A stretch of DNA of 41,276 nt from Parcubacteria group bacterium GW2011_GWE2_39_37 (GCA_000995135.1 LBWY01000008.1:1-41276); one strand, 5' to 3'; counted from the stretch's first letter, positions 31,544-39,196 are shown. Translations and numbers: made by a program. Notes: a model not told the origin generated them from the sequence alone.

Positions 31544-32439
31544 ATGGCAGAAAACAAGATCAGGACTATTTTTATCGGCACGCCAACCTTCAGCATTCCT
31601 GCCCTAAAAGCGTTGATTGCTGACGAGCTGTTTGAGGTAGTTGCGGTAATAACCCAGCCGACCAAAGAAGTCGGCAGAAAAAAGGTTCTGACCCCGCCAC
31701 CGATAAAAGTTGAAGCAGAAAAAAATAATATTAAAGTTCTTCAGCCGAAAAAAATAATCGAAGAAATAGAATCCATTAGATCTTTAAAGCCTGATTTAAT
31801 AGTTGTTGTTGCCTATGCACAAATTATTCCAGAGGCAATTTTAAACATTCCTCATTTTGGCTGCATCAATATTCATGGCTCATTACTTCCCCGCTATCGA
31901 GGTGCAGCAGTCGTCCAAGCAGCTATTCAGAATTATGACAAGCAAAGCGGAGTAACCATCATGCTTATGGACAAAGGCTTAGATACCGGTCCAATATTGT
32001 CGCAAGAGGCAATCAACCTTGAACCGCAAGAAACCTCAACAACCCTATTTGAAAAGTTATCTCACTTGGGAGGCAAACTGCTGATTCCCACCTTAAAAAG
32101 TTATATCCGCGGCGAGATTAAACCTATTGCTCAAGATGACAGCCAGGCCAGCTACGTAAAAACCTTAACCAAAAATTCGTTCGCGCTATGAACCCTTGGC
32201 CAAGCGCATGGACAAAATGGAATGACAAGACCATAAAGATTACCGAAGTTGAACATTCTCCACATTTAATTGAGCAATACAAAGAAGGAGAAGTTTTTCT
32301 TGATCACGATAAAATTGCAGTCCAATGCGGCTTTGAGGCAATTTTGATAAAAAAACTACAACTTGAAGGCAAGAAAGAAATGTCTGCCGAGGAATTCCTG
32401 AGAGGCAATAAAGACATTATTCATCAAATTTTGACATAA
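31544..32439 (+). pseudogene. fmt: Methionyl-tRNA formyltransferase, frame broken by a short internal gap
   Basis: Fmt formylates Met-tRNA(fMet) using 10-formyl-THF. Frame 1 (31544-32191) is the catalytic domain with INIHGSLLPRYRGAA (catalytic Asn and His) and MDKGLDTGPIL (catalytic Asp). Frame 2, coding from about 32173 (QKFVRAMNPWPSAW) to 32439, is the C-terminal OB-like tRNA-binding domain. At the junction near 32173-32179 about 15-18 residues are missing, corresponding to the usual ...TK-E-x-G-x-IDW...A-x-EI... linker; the frame changes there. Both domains are otherwise well conserved, so this is either a recent lesion or an assembly gap. An ATG at 32188 could start the C-domain alone. 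Confidence 0.92.
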
Positions 32440-32516
32440 AGCAGTTTTTTTTATAGAATAATTTTATAAAGATTACCCTATTCATAGGGTATTTTCTTTA
32501 ATTAAAAAATATATTT

Positions 32517-32588
32517 GCCGCCATCGTCTAACGGTTAGGACGCCAGATTCTCATTCTGGTAATCGGGGTTCGATTCCCCGTGGCGGTA
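32517..32588 (+). tRNA. tRNA-Glu (anticodon CTC)
   Basis: Complete cloverleaf of 72 nt. The acceptor stem GCCGCCA pairs with TGGCGGT (one G-T at the first pair); the anticodon stem CCAGA/TCTGG encloses the loop TTCTCAT with CTC; the T-arm reads GGGGTTCGATTCCCC. Discriminator A; CCA is not encoded. It reads GAG codons (and a second tRNA with TTC presumably lies elsewhere). Followed by its own terminator. Confidence 0.95.
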
Positions 32589-32596
32589 CTAAATAT

Positions 32597-32624
32597 AAAA
32601 CAGCCAGCTCATACTGGTTGTTTT
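32597..32624 (+). terminator. Terminator of tRNA-Glu
   Basis: Stem AAAACAGCCAG / CTGGTTGTTTT with a 6-nt loop and one G-T pair, ending in T residues. Confidence 0.8.
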
Positions 32625-32642
32625 AATTTAATATAGTTACGT

Positions 32643-32674
32643 AGATGAGAATTTCGACCTGACCATTATGGTTA
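32643..32674. repeat. AGATGAGAATTTCGACCTG repeat, copy A
   Basis: A 32-bp unit starting AGATGAGAATTTCGACCTGA, matching 33446-33477 with two or three mismatches. Both copies follow a terminator hairpin and precede a G-rich tract (ACAGGGGTGGGG here). Confidence 0.75.
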
Positions 32675-32759
32675 CTCAATAAAATATTTTTAAAGAAGAA
32701 ATATTATAAGAAATAGATGTTTTAGAAACGACAGGGGTGGGGCTTTCGCCCCGGTGAGA

Positions 32760-32774
32760 TCCCCGTGGCGGTAC
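32760..32774. repeat. 15-bp copy of the tRNA-Glu 3' end
   Basis: TCCCCGTGGCGGTAC is identical to the tRNA-Glu 3' end at 32575-32589, 185 bp away in direct orientation. It is preceded by a small hairpin, GGGGCTTTCGCCCC. It looks like an attachment-site scar but no element lies between. Confidence 0.55.
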
Positions 32775-32781
32775 AACAAAA

Positions 32782-32811
32782 AATTCCGCTATTTAAGCGG
32801 AGTTTTTTATG
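32782..32811 (+). terminator. Intrinsic terminator
   Basis: Stem ATTCCGCT / AGCGGAGT with an AT loop followed by TTTTTTAT. No gene lies directly upstream, so an unannotated transcript between the tRNA and this point is possible. From here to 33021 I see only AT-rich sequence. Confidence 0.65.
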
Positions 32812-33021
32812 CCCTCTTTGAATAAATAAAACCCTCTAAGAAATGGGGAAAAAACAGAAGATACTTTATAATTTAATAATTTGTGCTACAATTACTTTAA
32901 AGTTGCGAATGACTTAATTTAACCAATTATTCGCATAAAATTCTACAATAATCAAGCATGCTATACGAAACATTTCCTATACAGTGAGTTGAACTAAATA
33001 TAAATTTTATTTTTTAACCTT

Positions 33022-33339
33022 ATGGAATTTAAAAAAGAACTAAACATCGACAAAGCACCTAAACCACGAGCCTATATTGAATTTGGTCTCCCAGGGCATG
33101 AAACAGAATACGTATTTACCACACAAGAGGATGAACATTGTGAATCACAGGAGTTACAACTTGGATGGGGAAAAGAACTCAAATCTTTATTGGGAGATGG
33201 GTGGCTTATTATGGACAGGGGAACTCGGATTGAAATTGTGCCACCAAATTCAACACGAACCTCCGAAACTGACACAAAATTGAGAGAAGCAATAAATACT
33301 GCTACAAATAATAAATTTGAATTTGGTGAAACTACTTAA
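33022..33339 (+). CDS. Hypothetical 105-aa protein
   Basis: An acidic soluble protein: MEFKKELNIDKAPKPRAYIE, then LGWGKELKSLLGDGWLIMDR, ending in a Thr/Asn-rich tail. No membrane segment and no motif I recognise. It is isolated between repeat-rich stretches and has no SD. Another open frame over the same DNA (33077-33283) is shorter and has worse composition. The perfect hairpin at 33396 could terminate it, which supports a real transcript. Confidence 0.55.
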   Translation: MEFKKELNIDKAPKPRAYIEFGLPGHETEYVFTTQEDEHCESQELQLGWGKELKSLLGDGWLIMDRGTRIEIVPPNSTRTSETDTKLREAINTATNNKFEFGETT

Positions 33340-33395
33340 AAAATAAAATTTATATCACCTAAAACTTGATATCCGCAAATTCACAATACAGTAAT

Positions 33396-33437
33396 GTACA
33401 AACAAAAACAGGCTTGAAAGCCTGTTTTTGTTTGTAC
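33396..33437. terminator. Perfect 19-bp hairpin, bidirectional terminator
   Basis: Arms GTACAAACAAAAACAGGCT and AGCCTGTTTTTGTTTGTAC, perfectly complementary, loop TGAA. The GC-rich tip over an A/T-rich base is terminator-like in both directions. Confidence 0.8.
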
Positions 33438-33445
33438 CGTCACAG

Positions 33446-33477
33446 AGATGAGAATTTCGACCTGACCAATATGGATT
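33446..33477. repeat. AGATGAGAATTTCGACCTG repeat, copy B
   Basis: Second copy of the unit at 32643, with AATATGG in place of TTATGG near the end and followed by TTTAGAAAACAATC and a run of G. Confidence 0.75.
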
Positions 33478-33515
33478 AGATATTTAGAAAACAATCGGGG
33501 GGGGATAAGAACTTT

Positions 33516-33642
33516 CTCTGTCATCCCGGGCTTGACCCGGGATCCAGGGTTTAAACATATAAACTAGTCTACATATTAATATCTTTAAACAACGATAAAT
33601 GCGGACAACCCTGGATTCCGGCTCGAAGGCCGGAATGACAAA
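33516..33642. repeat. Dispersed inverted-repeat element, copy 4
   Basis: Ends CTCTGTCATCCCGGGCTTGA and CTCGAAGGCCGGAATGACA, with inner arms GATCCAGGGTT / AACCCTGGATT. Same logic as copies 1-3: GTCATCCCG outward word, hairpin ends, AT-rich centre. Confidence 0.8.
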
Positions 33643-33699
33643 ATATAAAAAACTTGTCAAAAACCGATTTTTAATTTAAATAAATACCACACTTTACTA

Positions 33700-33729
33700 T
33701 TGACTTTTACCTAATTTTCGGGTTAAAAT
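33700..33729 (+). promoter_or_regulatory. Putative promoter of purD
   Basis: TTGACT, 18-bp spacer, TAAAAT. The predicted start near 33736 lies just before the leader hairpin. Confidence 0.6.
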
Positions 33730-33746
33730 ATTAATAATCATAAGGA

Positions 33747-33774
33747 GGACCAATGGTTGGTCCGCTCTTTTTTA
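33747..33774 (+). terminator. Attenuator-like hairpin in the purD leader
   Basis: GGACCAA-TGG-TTGGTCC, a perfect 7-bp stem, followed by GCTCTTTTTTATT. It lies between promoter and purD, so it could stop transcription early. It also contains the start codon of a small leader ORF. Confidence 0.65.
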
Positions 33775-33803
33775 TTGTCATCAAACAACGCAGCAACCCA
33801 TGA
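33753..33803 (+). CDS. Putative 16-aa leader peptide upstream of purD
   Basis: MVGPLFFIVIKQRSNP, preceded by a strong SD, AAGGAGG (33742-33748), and ending in a TGA that runs into the purD SD (TGAGGAGG). The start codon and SD lie within the attenuator hairpin, so ribosome binding would melt it. Coupling of translation to purD is plausible. No codon run points to a particular amino acid. Confidence 0.45.
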   Translation: MVGPLFFIVIKQRSNP

Positions 33804-33812
33804 GGAGGTAGC

Positions 33813-35093
33813 ATGAAGATTCTCGTAATCGGAAGTGGTGGACGTGAACACGCGCTCATATGGAAAATCAAACAGAGCCCGCTTGTAAAGGAAATCTTTT
33901 GCGCACCCGGAAATGCGGGAACAGCAAGACTCGGCATCAACATCCCGATTGATGCAAAAGATCTGACTGAGCTCCTGGCCTTCGCCAAGAAGAGCCGAAT
34001 CGATCTCACAGTAATCGGACCGGAAGTTCCGCTGGATATGGGCATCGTCGATCTTTTCGAGGCAGAAGGGCTCAAGATTCTCGGACCCAGCCAGAAGGCT
34101 GCACAATTGGAGGCCAATAAAGCCTTCTCCAAAGACATGATGAAAAAATATGGCGTTCCTACTGCCAGGTATTCCGTCTTCGACAAGATCATTCATGCCC
34201 AGGATTTTGTCGAAGACCTGCTGAAAACCCCGCCTTTTGTGATCAAAGCCAGCGGTCTCGCCGCCGGTAAAGGAGTTGTCATCGCCCAAAGCATTGCCGA
34301 GGCGAACGCAGCGATAAAAGGGATGCTGACCGGGAAATTATTCGGGGATGCCGGAAGAGAAATAGTGATTGAGGAATATCTCTCCGGAGAAGAAGCCTCA
34401 TTCCTCGCCTTCACTGATGGCAGAAACATCATTCCTCTCGCCTCCTCCCAGGATCACAAAAAACTCCTTGATGGTGATCTCGGACCCAACACCGGTGGCA
34501 TGGGTGCCTATTCGCCGGCGCCGGTTGTCACTCCTGCAATTCACGACAAAGTGATGGTCGAGGTTATGCGTCGCATGGTAGACGGCATGGCGAAGGAAAG
34601 AAGAACTTATCGCGGCATTCTCTATGCCGGTCTGATGATCAACGGCGATGACATCAAAACGCTGGAATTCAATTGCCGTTTCGGCGACCCGGAATGCCAG
34701 CCGCTGATGATGCGCCTGAAATCAGATATTGTCCCGATCATGATGGAAATCGCCAACCATGGCGACATCAGACATTTCAAGCTCGACTGGGATCCTCGTC
34801 CGGCACTCTGCATCGTCCAGGCAGCTCACGGCTATCCTGATGCTCCACGTAAAGGAGACGAGATTGTCGGCTTGCACGATCTCGACGACTGGAAAGACAT
34901 CGTAGCCTTCTTGGCTGGCGTCAAAGTCGTTGACGGAAAACTTGTCACCGACGGCGGCCGTATTACCGGCATAACCGGAATAGCAGAGACCATGCAAGCA
35001 GTAATCGATCTTGTTTATCCCGCTGCTCATATGGTCGACTTCGACGGGAGGCAATTCCGTGACGACATTGGCCGGAAAGCTCTCGGCCGTTAA
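33813..35093 (+). CDS. purD: Phosphoribosylamine-glycine ligase
   Basis: A 426-aa GAR synthetase, full length. It makes glycinamide ribonucleotide from phosphoribosylamine, glycine and ATP, step two of purine synthesis. N-domain: MKILVIGSGGREHALIW with the VIGPEVPL loop. ATP-grasp domain: PFVIKASGLAAGKGVVIA, QDHKKLLDGDLGPNTGGMGA and EFNCRFGDPECQ, the family signature. It uses a strong SD (GAGGAGG) and visibly more G/C-ending codons (CTC, ATC, GGC) than its neighbours, and no other purine genes are near. Most Patescibacteria lack purine synthesis. Together this suggests acquisition by transfer. It ends at its own terminator and converges with ftsI. Confidence 0.96.
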   Translation: MKILVIGSGGREHALIWKIKQSPLVKEIFCAPGNAGTARLGINIPIDAKDLTELLAFAKKSRIDLTVIGPEVPLDMGIVDLFEAEGLKILGPSQKAAQLEANKAFSKDMMKKYGVPTARYSVFDKIIHAQDFVEDLLKTPPFVIKASGLAAGKGVVIAQSIAEANAAIKGMLTGKLFGDAGREIVIEEYLSGEEASFLAFTDGRNIIPLASSQDHKKLLDGDLGPNTGGMGAYSPAPVVTPAIHDKVMVEVMRRMVDGMAKERRTYRGILYAGLMINGDDIKTLEFNCRFGDPECQPLMMRLKSDIVPIMMEIANHGDIRHFKLDWDPRPALCIVQAAHGYPDAPRKGDEIVGLHDLDDWKDIVAFLAGVKVVDGKLVTDGGRITGITGIAETMQAVIDLVYPAAHMVDFDGRQFRDDIGRKALGR

Positions 35094-35101
35094 TCAACAA
35101 A

Positions 35102-35128
35102 CCCGATCTTACGATCGGGCTTTTTTTT
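35102..35128. terminator. Terminator of purD
   Basis: Stem CCCGATC / GATCGGG, loop TTAC, followed by C and eight T. Confidence 0.9.
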
Positions 35129-35145
35129 CCAAAATAAATTTAATA

Positions 35146-36991
35146 TTATTTTTTTTCCACTACTGTCCTTTCTTGCGGTACTTGATAAAAATTCAAAGCG
35201 AACTTGGCAATTTCTCCAAACAAAAGTCATTATGACAAACTTCGGGTCATTGATCGGAGTATAGCCGATAAAAGAATGAATGGTTTGCGCACCATATCCC
35301 TTGGAGTCGCTTGATGCCACTTGAGCCGTACCTGTCTTGCCCGCAACATAATAACCAGGTACTTGTGCTCTTTTTGCATGACCTTCTTCTACTGTCCTAA
35401 CTAGCATACCGGTCAACAATGAAGCGGTTTTTTCTGTTATTACGCGGCGGATTTGCTTTGGCTGAGTAGTCACCTTTTCTCCATTGGGATTAACGATTTC
35501 CTTAACAATATATGGCTTCATTAAAATTCCGCCGTTAGCTATGGCCACATATGATCCGATCATTTGTAATGCTGTAACAGTGATCCCCTGCCCAAAAGAT
35601 GCAGTAGCCGCATTAATCGGCCTGACTTTCTTACTTGAGATATTACTGATATTGCCTGGACTTTCTGTTTCTAATTCAATACCAGTCTTTTCCCCGAAAC
35701 CGAATTTTTTTACATATTGAGAAAATACTTGCGGACCGATTTTCTCCATGGAATATATCGCTCCAGTGTTCAAAGAATTTACGAGCACCGTAGTCATATC
35801 TGTCGTACCGTGACCGCCAAAGGATTCGTAGTCGGAATTTTTTATCGGCTTGGGCCAGCCTTCAACCATAATAAATCCCTTATCATCAAAAGTGGTCTCC
35901 GGCGCTACTTTGCCTTGATCAAGCGCCGCTGCCATAGTGATGCTTTTAAACGTTGAGCCAGGTTCGAATTGATTAAAAATTACTGGGTTATTGTAAACAT
36001 TTATATCTTTGGTAAGTTTGTAATTGTTCGGATCATAATCAGGTGATGAACACATGGCAATAATAGCTCCGCTCTTCGGGTCCATAATAATCACACTTCC
36101 GCCCTGTGCACCATGCCGCAAAACTGATTCGGATAATTTTTTGCAGGCTTCAAACTGTATTGAACGATTGATAGTCAATAACAGATCACTTCCATCTTCA
36201 GCCTTGTTGTAATCTTTATCATTAAAAATGATCAGGTCCCCGACTGCATTCCTGTCAGCCTTGACCGAACCTATCTTGCCCGCCAGTTCCATATTAAAGA
36301 AACCTTCCAGTCCGTATCTTCCCTCTTTTGAGTCTCCTACATAGCCGACAAAACCCAAGATCTGTGACCCGATATTTTTTTCCGGATAAAATCTTCCTGA
36401 TTCAAGTATGTAGTCAATCCCCTCTAGCTTCGCAGCCTTAACCTGACTCAATATTTCATCATCGACTTTTTTTGCAATCAATTCATATGGGTCGCCTTGC
36501 TTACTGAGGATTCTTACATACTCAGTTATTTTTTCGTCCTTAATCCGATTGATTTCTAATTCTTTTTTTATTTTCTTGAATTCTTCATTTTGCTCAGCAA
36601 TTTCTTTATCCTCAGCCACAATCAGGCTTGCCTCATTTTCTACCAAGTTTTTATTTATTATTTCATAAAGACTCTCTGCAACCTTCTGCGGATCAGTAAT
36701 CATATTAGGTTTAGCAAATATGGTTGCAAACTGCTTATTGGTAGCTAATGGATATAAGTCGCTTCTACCTTCTTGTCCATCTTCAATAAAAATTCTTCCC
36801 CTTTTTGGCTCGAGCTTGCTCGACACCTGCTGTTGACGCGCTGCCATATCTCGATAGCGGTCATAATTTCTAATCTGTAAATCGTATAGCTTTAAGATGA
36901 CCAGTCCACCTAAAACAAAAATAATCGCTATCATAATATTAATGCGACTATTTTTTTCTGTATTATTTTTTTTATTTTTCCATGGCTTCAT
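35146..36991 (-). pseudogene. ftsI: Septal transpeptidase FtsI (PBP2b/3), frame broken near the C-terminus
   Basis: A class B penicillin-binding protein that cross-links septal peptidoglycan. The N-terminal membrane helix is at about 17-35 and the PBP dimer domain at about 55-250. The transpeptidase domain has STFK (346-349, nucleophile Ser), SLN (406-408) and KTG (552-554), all intact. After residue 589 (PKFVIMT) the reading frame continues with unrelated residues to 35090, but the next frame gives FGEIAKFALNFYQVPQERT then VVEKK and a stop at 35146, the expected C-terminus. About 17-20 residues are missing at the junction near 35218-35228. It is last in the mraZ operon. The lesion may be an assembly gap. 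Confidence 0.9.
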
Positions 36992-37008
36992 GTAAAGATG
37001 CTCTAAAA

Positions 37009-37329
37009 TTATCTTCCCAAGGCGACAGCATTATTCGTGTTGATATAATCGATCTTATCAACCTTTACCAATTTTAAATTCTCTACTCTTTTGCTCAAAT
37101 TATTGTATGAACTTAGTGACATCGTTTTTAACTCCAAGTCATTGTTGTCGTTACGTAGCTTCATGGCCTGCTTTTTGTGCTGCTGCAGTACATATGATTT
37201 GATCGAAACATCATTTGTTCCGATCAGATACATCACACCAGTGATGATAATCAATAAAAACAAGATCCTGTTTATTTTTTGCAATTTGAGATTCCCAGAT
37301 TTATTTTGTTTTTGTTTCATTTGAGTCAT
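37009..37329 (-). CDS. ftsL: Cell division protein FtsL-like
   Basis: A 106-aa bitopic protein: a basic cytoplasmic N-terminus (MTQMKQKQNKSGNLKLQKIN), one membrane helix (ILFLLIIITGVMYLIG), then an extracellular coiled coil (QQHKKQAMKLRNDNNDLELK) and a short tail. FtsL sequences are poorly conserved; the call rests on topology, size and the canonical place between rsmH and ftsI. It would pair with FtsB and FtsQ to activate septal synthesis. It starts 26 nt after rsmH. Confidence 0.82.
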   Translation of the reverse strand: MTQMKQKQNKSGNLKLQKINRILFLLIIITGVMYLIGTNDVSIKSYVLQQHKKQAMKLRNDNNDLELKTMSLSSYNNLSKRVENLKLVKVDKIDYINTNNAVALGR

Positions 37330-37355
37330 AAGATATTTTTAGCTTATTATAATTA

Positions 37356-38306
37356 TTATAGTTTCTCGGCTACCCGCATTTTGGCACTTCTAGCCCTAGG
37401 ATTTTCTTCAACTTCAGTTTCGGTTGGAATTAATACTTTTCTTGTAACCGACTTTAGACTTGCTTCATGCTCGCATTGGCAAACCGGTTGCCTTGGCGGA
37501 CATATGCAGCCGATATTCTCTTTTTTAAAAAACTGCTTAACTATTCTGTCTTCTAAGCTGTGGTAAGAAATAACTATTATCCTGCCACCTTTTTTCAGTA
37601 GCTTTAAAGCATTTGCCAGGGCTTCTTCCAGACTTACAAGCTCTTCATTAGTAGCAATTCGCAAGGCTTGAAAGGTTAAAGTGGCGAAATGAATGCCTTT
37701 TTTTCTTAAATAAAATCCTGGTAATGATCTTTTTATAATCGCAATCAACTGTCCGGTAGTTTTTATTTCTTCAGTTTTTCTTGTCTCTATTATTTTTCTA
37801 GCGATTTTATGAGCGAATCTTTCTTCGCCATACTCCCTGATAATTCTAGTTAACTCCGCCTCTGGCCAAGTATTTACGATATCTTCTGTGCTTATTTCGC
37901 CTGCTTGATTAAAGCTCATGTTTAGCGGAGCATCAGCCTTGAAAGAAAATCCTCTAGTCCGATCTTCGAGTTGAGCTGATGATAACCCCAGATCGAATAC
38001 AATCCCATCAAACTTATTTTCCGCCGCTGATTCCATATTCTCTTCAGCGATTTTTTTGATATTTCTAAAATTATCATTGACGATTATTACATTTTTTATT
38101 TTATTTTTTGCTAATATTTTTTTTGCATTTTCAATCGCCAGCTGATCCAAATCTATAGCGAGAACTTTGCCTGGATTTATACGCTCAGCGATTGCCATGG
38201 TATAACCGGCTCCTCCCATCGTGCAATCAATGATATTCTGTCCTGGCTCGGCACGAAGATATTCCAACACCTCTGCAAGCATTACCGGTACGTGTTTGTA
38301 TTCCAT
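37356..38306 (-). CDS. rsmH: 16S rRNA m4C1402 methyltransferase RsmH (MraW)
   Basis: A 316-aa SAM-dependent enzyme that methylates N4 of C1402 in the ribosomal P site. Starts MEYKHVPVMLAEVLEYL; SAM motif I is DCTMGGAGYTMAI (usual GGGGHS is here GGAGYT). Further conserved blocks: FDGIVFDLGLSSAQL, DRTRGFSFKADAPLNMS, FQALRIATNEE, ISYHSLEDRIVKQFF and a C-terminal NPRARSAKMRVAEK. Full length. It is second in the division operon after mraZ. The CPPRQPVCQC segment is a Cys-rich insert typical of RsmH. Confidence 0.97.
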   Translation of the reverse strand: MEYKHVPVMLAEVLEYLRAEPGQNIIDCTMGGAGYTMAIAERINPGKVLAIDLDQLAIENAKKILAKNKIKNVIIVNDNFRNIKKIAEENMESAAENKFDGIVFDLGLSSAQLEDRTRGFSFKADAPLNMSFNQAGEISTEDIVNTWPEAELTRIIREYGEERFAHKIARKIIETRKTEEIKTTGQLIAIIKRSLPGFYLRKKGIHFATLTFQALRIATNEELVSLEEALANALKLLKKGGRIIVISYHSLEDRIVKQFFKKENIGCICPPRQPVCQCEHEASLKSVTRKVLIPTETEVEENPRARSAKMRVAEKL

Positions 38307-38337
38307 ATAAATTTAAATCTTCGATATTATACCGCAT

Positions 38338-38389
38338 CTATTCGCATGTGCCCCATTCGCAAAGGGCTCCGCCATAGGAGGACAACACT
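38338..38389. repeat. TATTCG...ATAACAT repeat, copy 2
   Basis: TATTCGCATGTGCCCCATTC at the start (from about 38339) and GGAGGACAACACTAA at the end. It closely follows the unit at 38917. It lies between mraZ and rsmH inside the operon, and its last bases include the mraZ stop codon. Confidence 0.7.
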
Positions 38390-38822
38390 AAATTCCAAGC
38401 TCTCCTAGCGATTCGGCGATTGAATTATTATCTTTTTCTGCCTTTGTCTTGTATTTGTTCCAATTTTCTTCATTCCAAATTTCCAATTTGTCGTATAGAC
38501 CTACTATTACTACTTTCTTTTTCAATGCTGAAAAATTTCTAAGATATTCCGGCAAAACTATCCTGCCTTGGTTATCGAAATCAACATCCATCGCACCGCC
38601 CAAAGTTGATCGAGCATAAGCGCGAGCAGCAGGATTGCTGGTTGTCGGCAGGCCGGCCAATTTTTCTGCTACTTTTGCCCATTGTTTTTTCGGATATAAG
38701 TATAGGCAGTTATCCAACCCCCTGGTTACAATCGCGCCGCCTTTCAAGAGTACTCGAAACTTAGACGGTACAGCTAAGCGTCCTTTTTCATCCAAATTAT
38801 GATTGTATTCACCAATAAACAT
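38388..38822 (-). CDS. mraZ: Transcriptional regulator MraZ
   Basis: A 144-aa protein with two SpoVT-AbrB-like halves. Each carries the D-x-x-G-R motif: NLDEKGRLAVPSKFR near residue 10 and DFDNQGRIVLPEYLR near residue 80. MraZ forms rings that bind direct repeats in its own promoter and represses the division/cell-wall operon. Here the repeats are visible upstream (39131-39212), so autoregulation is likely. It is first in the operon mraZ-rsmH-ftsL-ftsI. No SD is obvious. Confidence 0.96.
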   Translation of the reverse strand: MFIGEYNHNLDEKGRLAVPSKFRVLLKGGAIVTRGLDNCLYLYPKKQWAKVAEKLAGLPTTSNPAARAYARSTLGGAMDVDFDNQGRIVLPEYLRNFSALKKKVVIVGLYDKLEIWNEENWNKYKTKAEKDNNSIAESLGELGI

Positions 38823-38892
38823 ATATATGTTTCTAATCTACAAATGTTATTTGAATATACAAATAAAATTATTCATGTACCGATTCACAGTG

Positions 38893-38970
38893 CAATTCGC
38901 TGAAGGCGATAACACTTATTCGTATGTGCCCCATTCGTAGCGGGGCTCAGCCCTAGGCGGATAACATTAA
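38893..38970. repeat. TATTCG...ATAACAT repeats, copy 3 with a partial neighbour
   Basis: The full unit 38917-38970 begins TATTCGTATGTGCCCCATTC and ends GGCGGATAACATTAA. A partial unit just before it (38893-38915) ends AAGGCGATAACACT. They sit in the mraZ leader RNA, about 95-150 nt before the mraZ start. Confidence 0.65.
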
Positions 38971-39130
38971 GACACAAAAGAAGATTGGCTAAACTGATTA
39001 GGTTAGTCAGTCCCCTTTTAAATCCTAGAGCTCAAAGCTCTATGCACGACAAGCATTAAATTATAACTTGCTTTGGCGCGTATTATCTTGGCCAAGCTAA
39101 AAATATATTATAAATTTAAAGTTCTTTAGA

Positions 39131-39160
39131 TTCTCCACTATTCCCCACTTTTCACCATCT
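39131..39160 (-). promoter_or_regulatory. Three MraZ-type boxes downstream of the mraZ start site
   Basis: On the - strand three head-to-tail 10-nt units: AGATGGTGAA, AAGTGGGGAA, TAGTGGAGAA. The TGG core repeats every 10 bp, matching the known MraZ operator logic of direct GTGG repeats with one-turn spacing. Confidence 0.78.
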
Positions 39161-39167
39161 AGCTTTA

Positions 39168-39196
39168 ATTGTATACCACTTTATCTGTGAGGTCAA
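39168..39196 (-). promoter_or_regulatory. Sigma-70 promoter of the mraZ operon
   Basis: On the - strand TTGACC, 17-bp spacer, TACAAT. The start would be near 39161, giving a leader of about 340 nt. The spacer contains another AAAGTGG box. Confidence 0.78.

Noticed and set aside
33738-34289. 183-aa and 153-aa ORFs on the - strand
   Set aside because: Antisense shadows of purD, caused by its higher GC and codon use.
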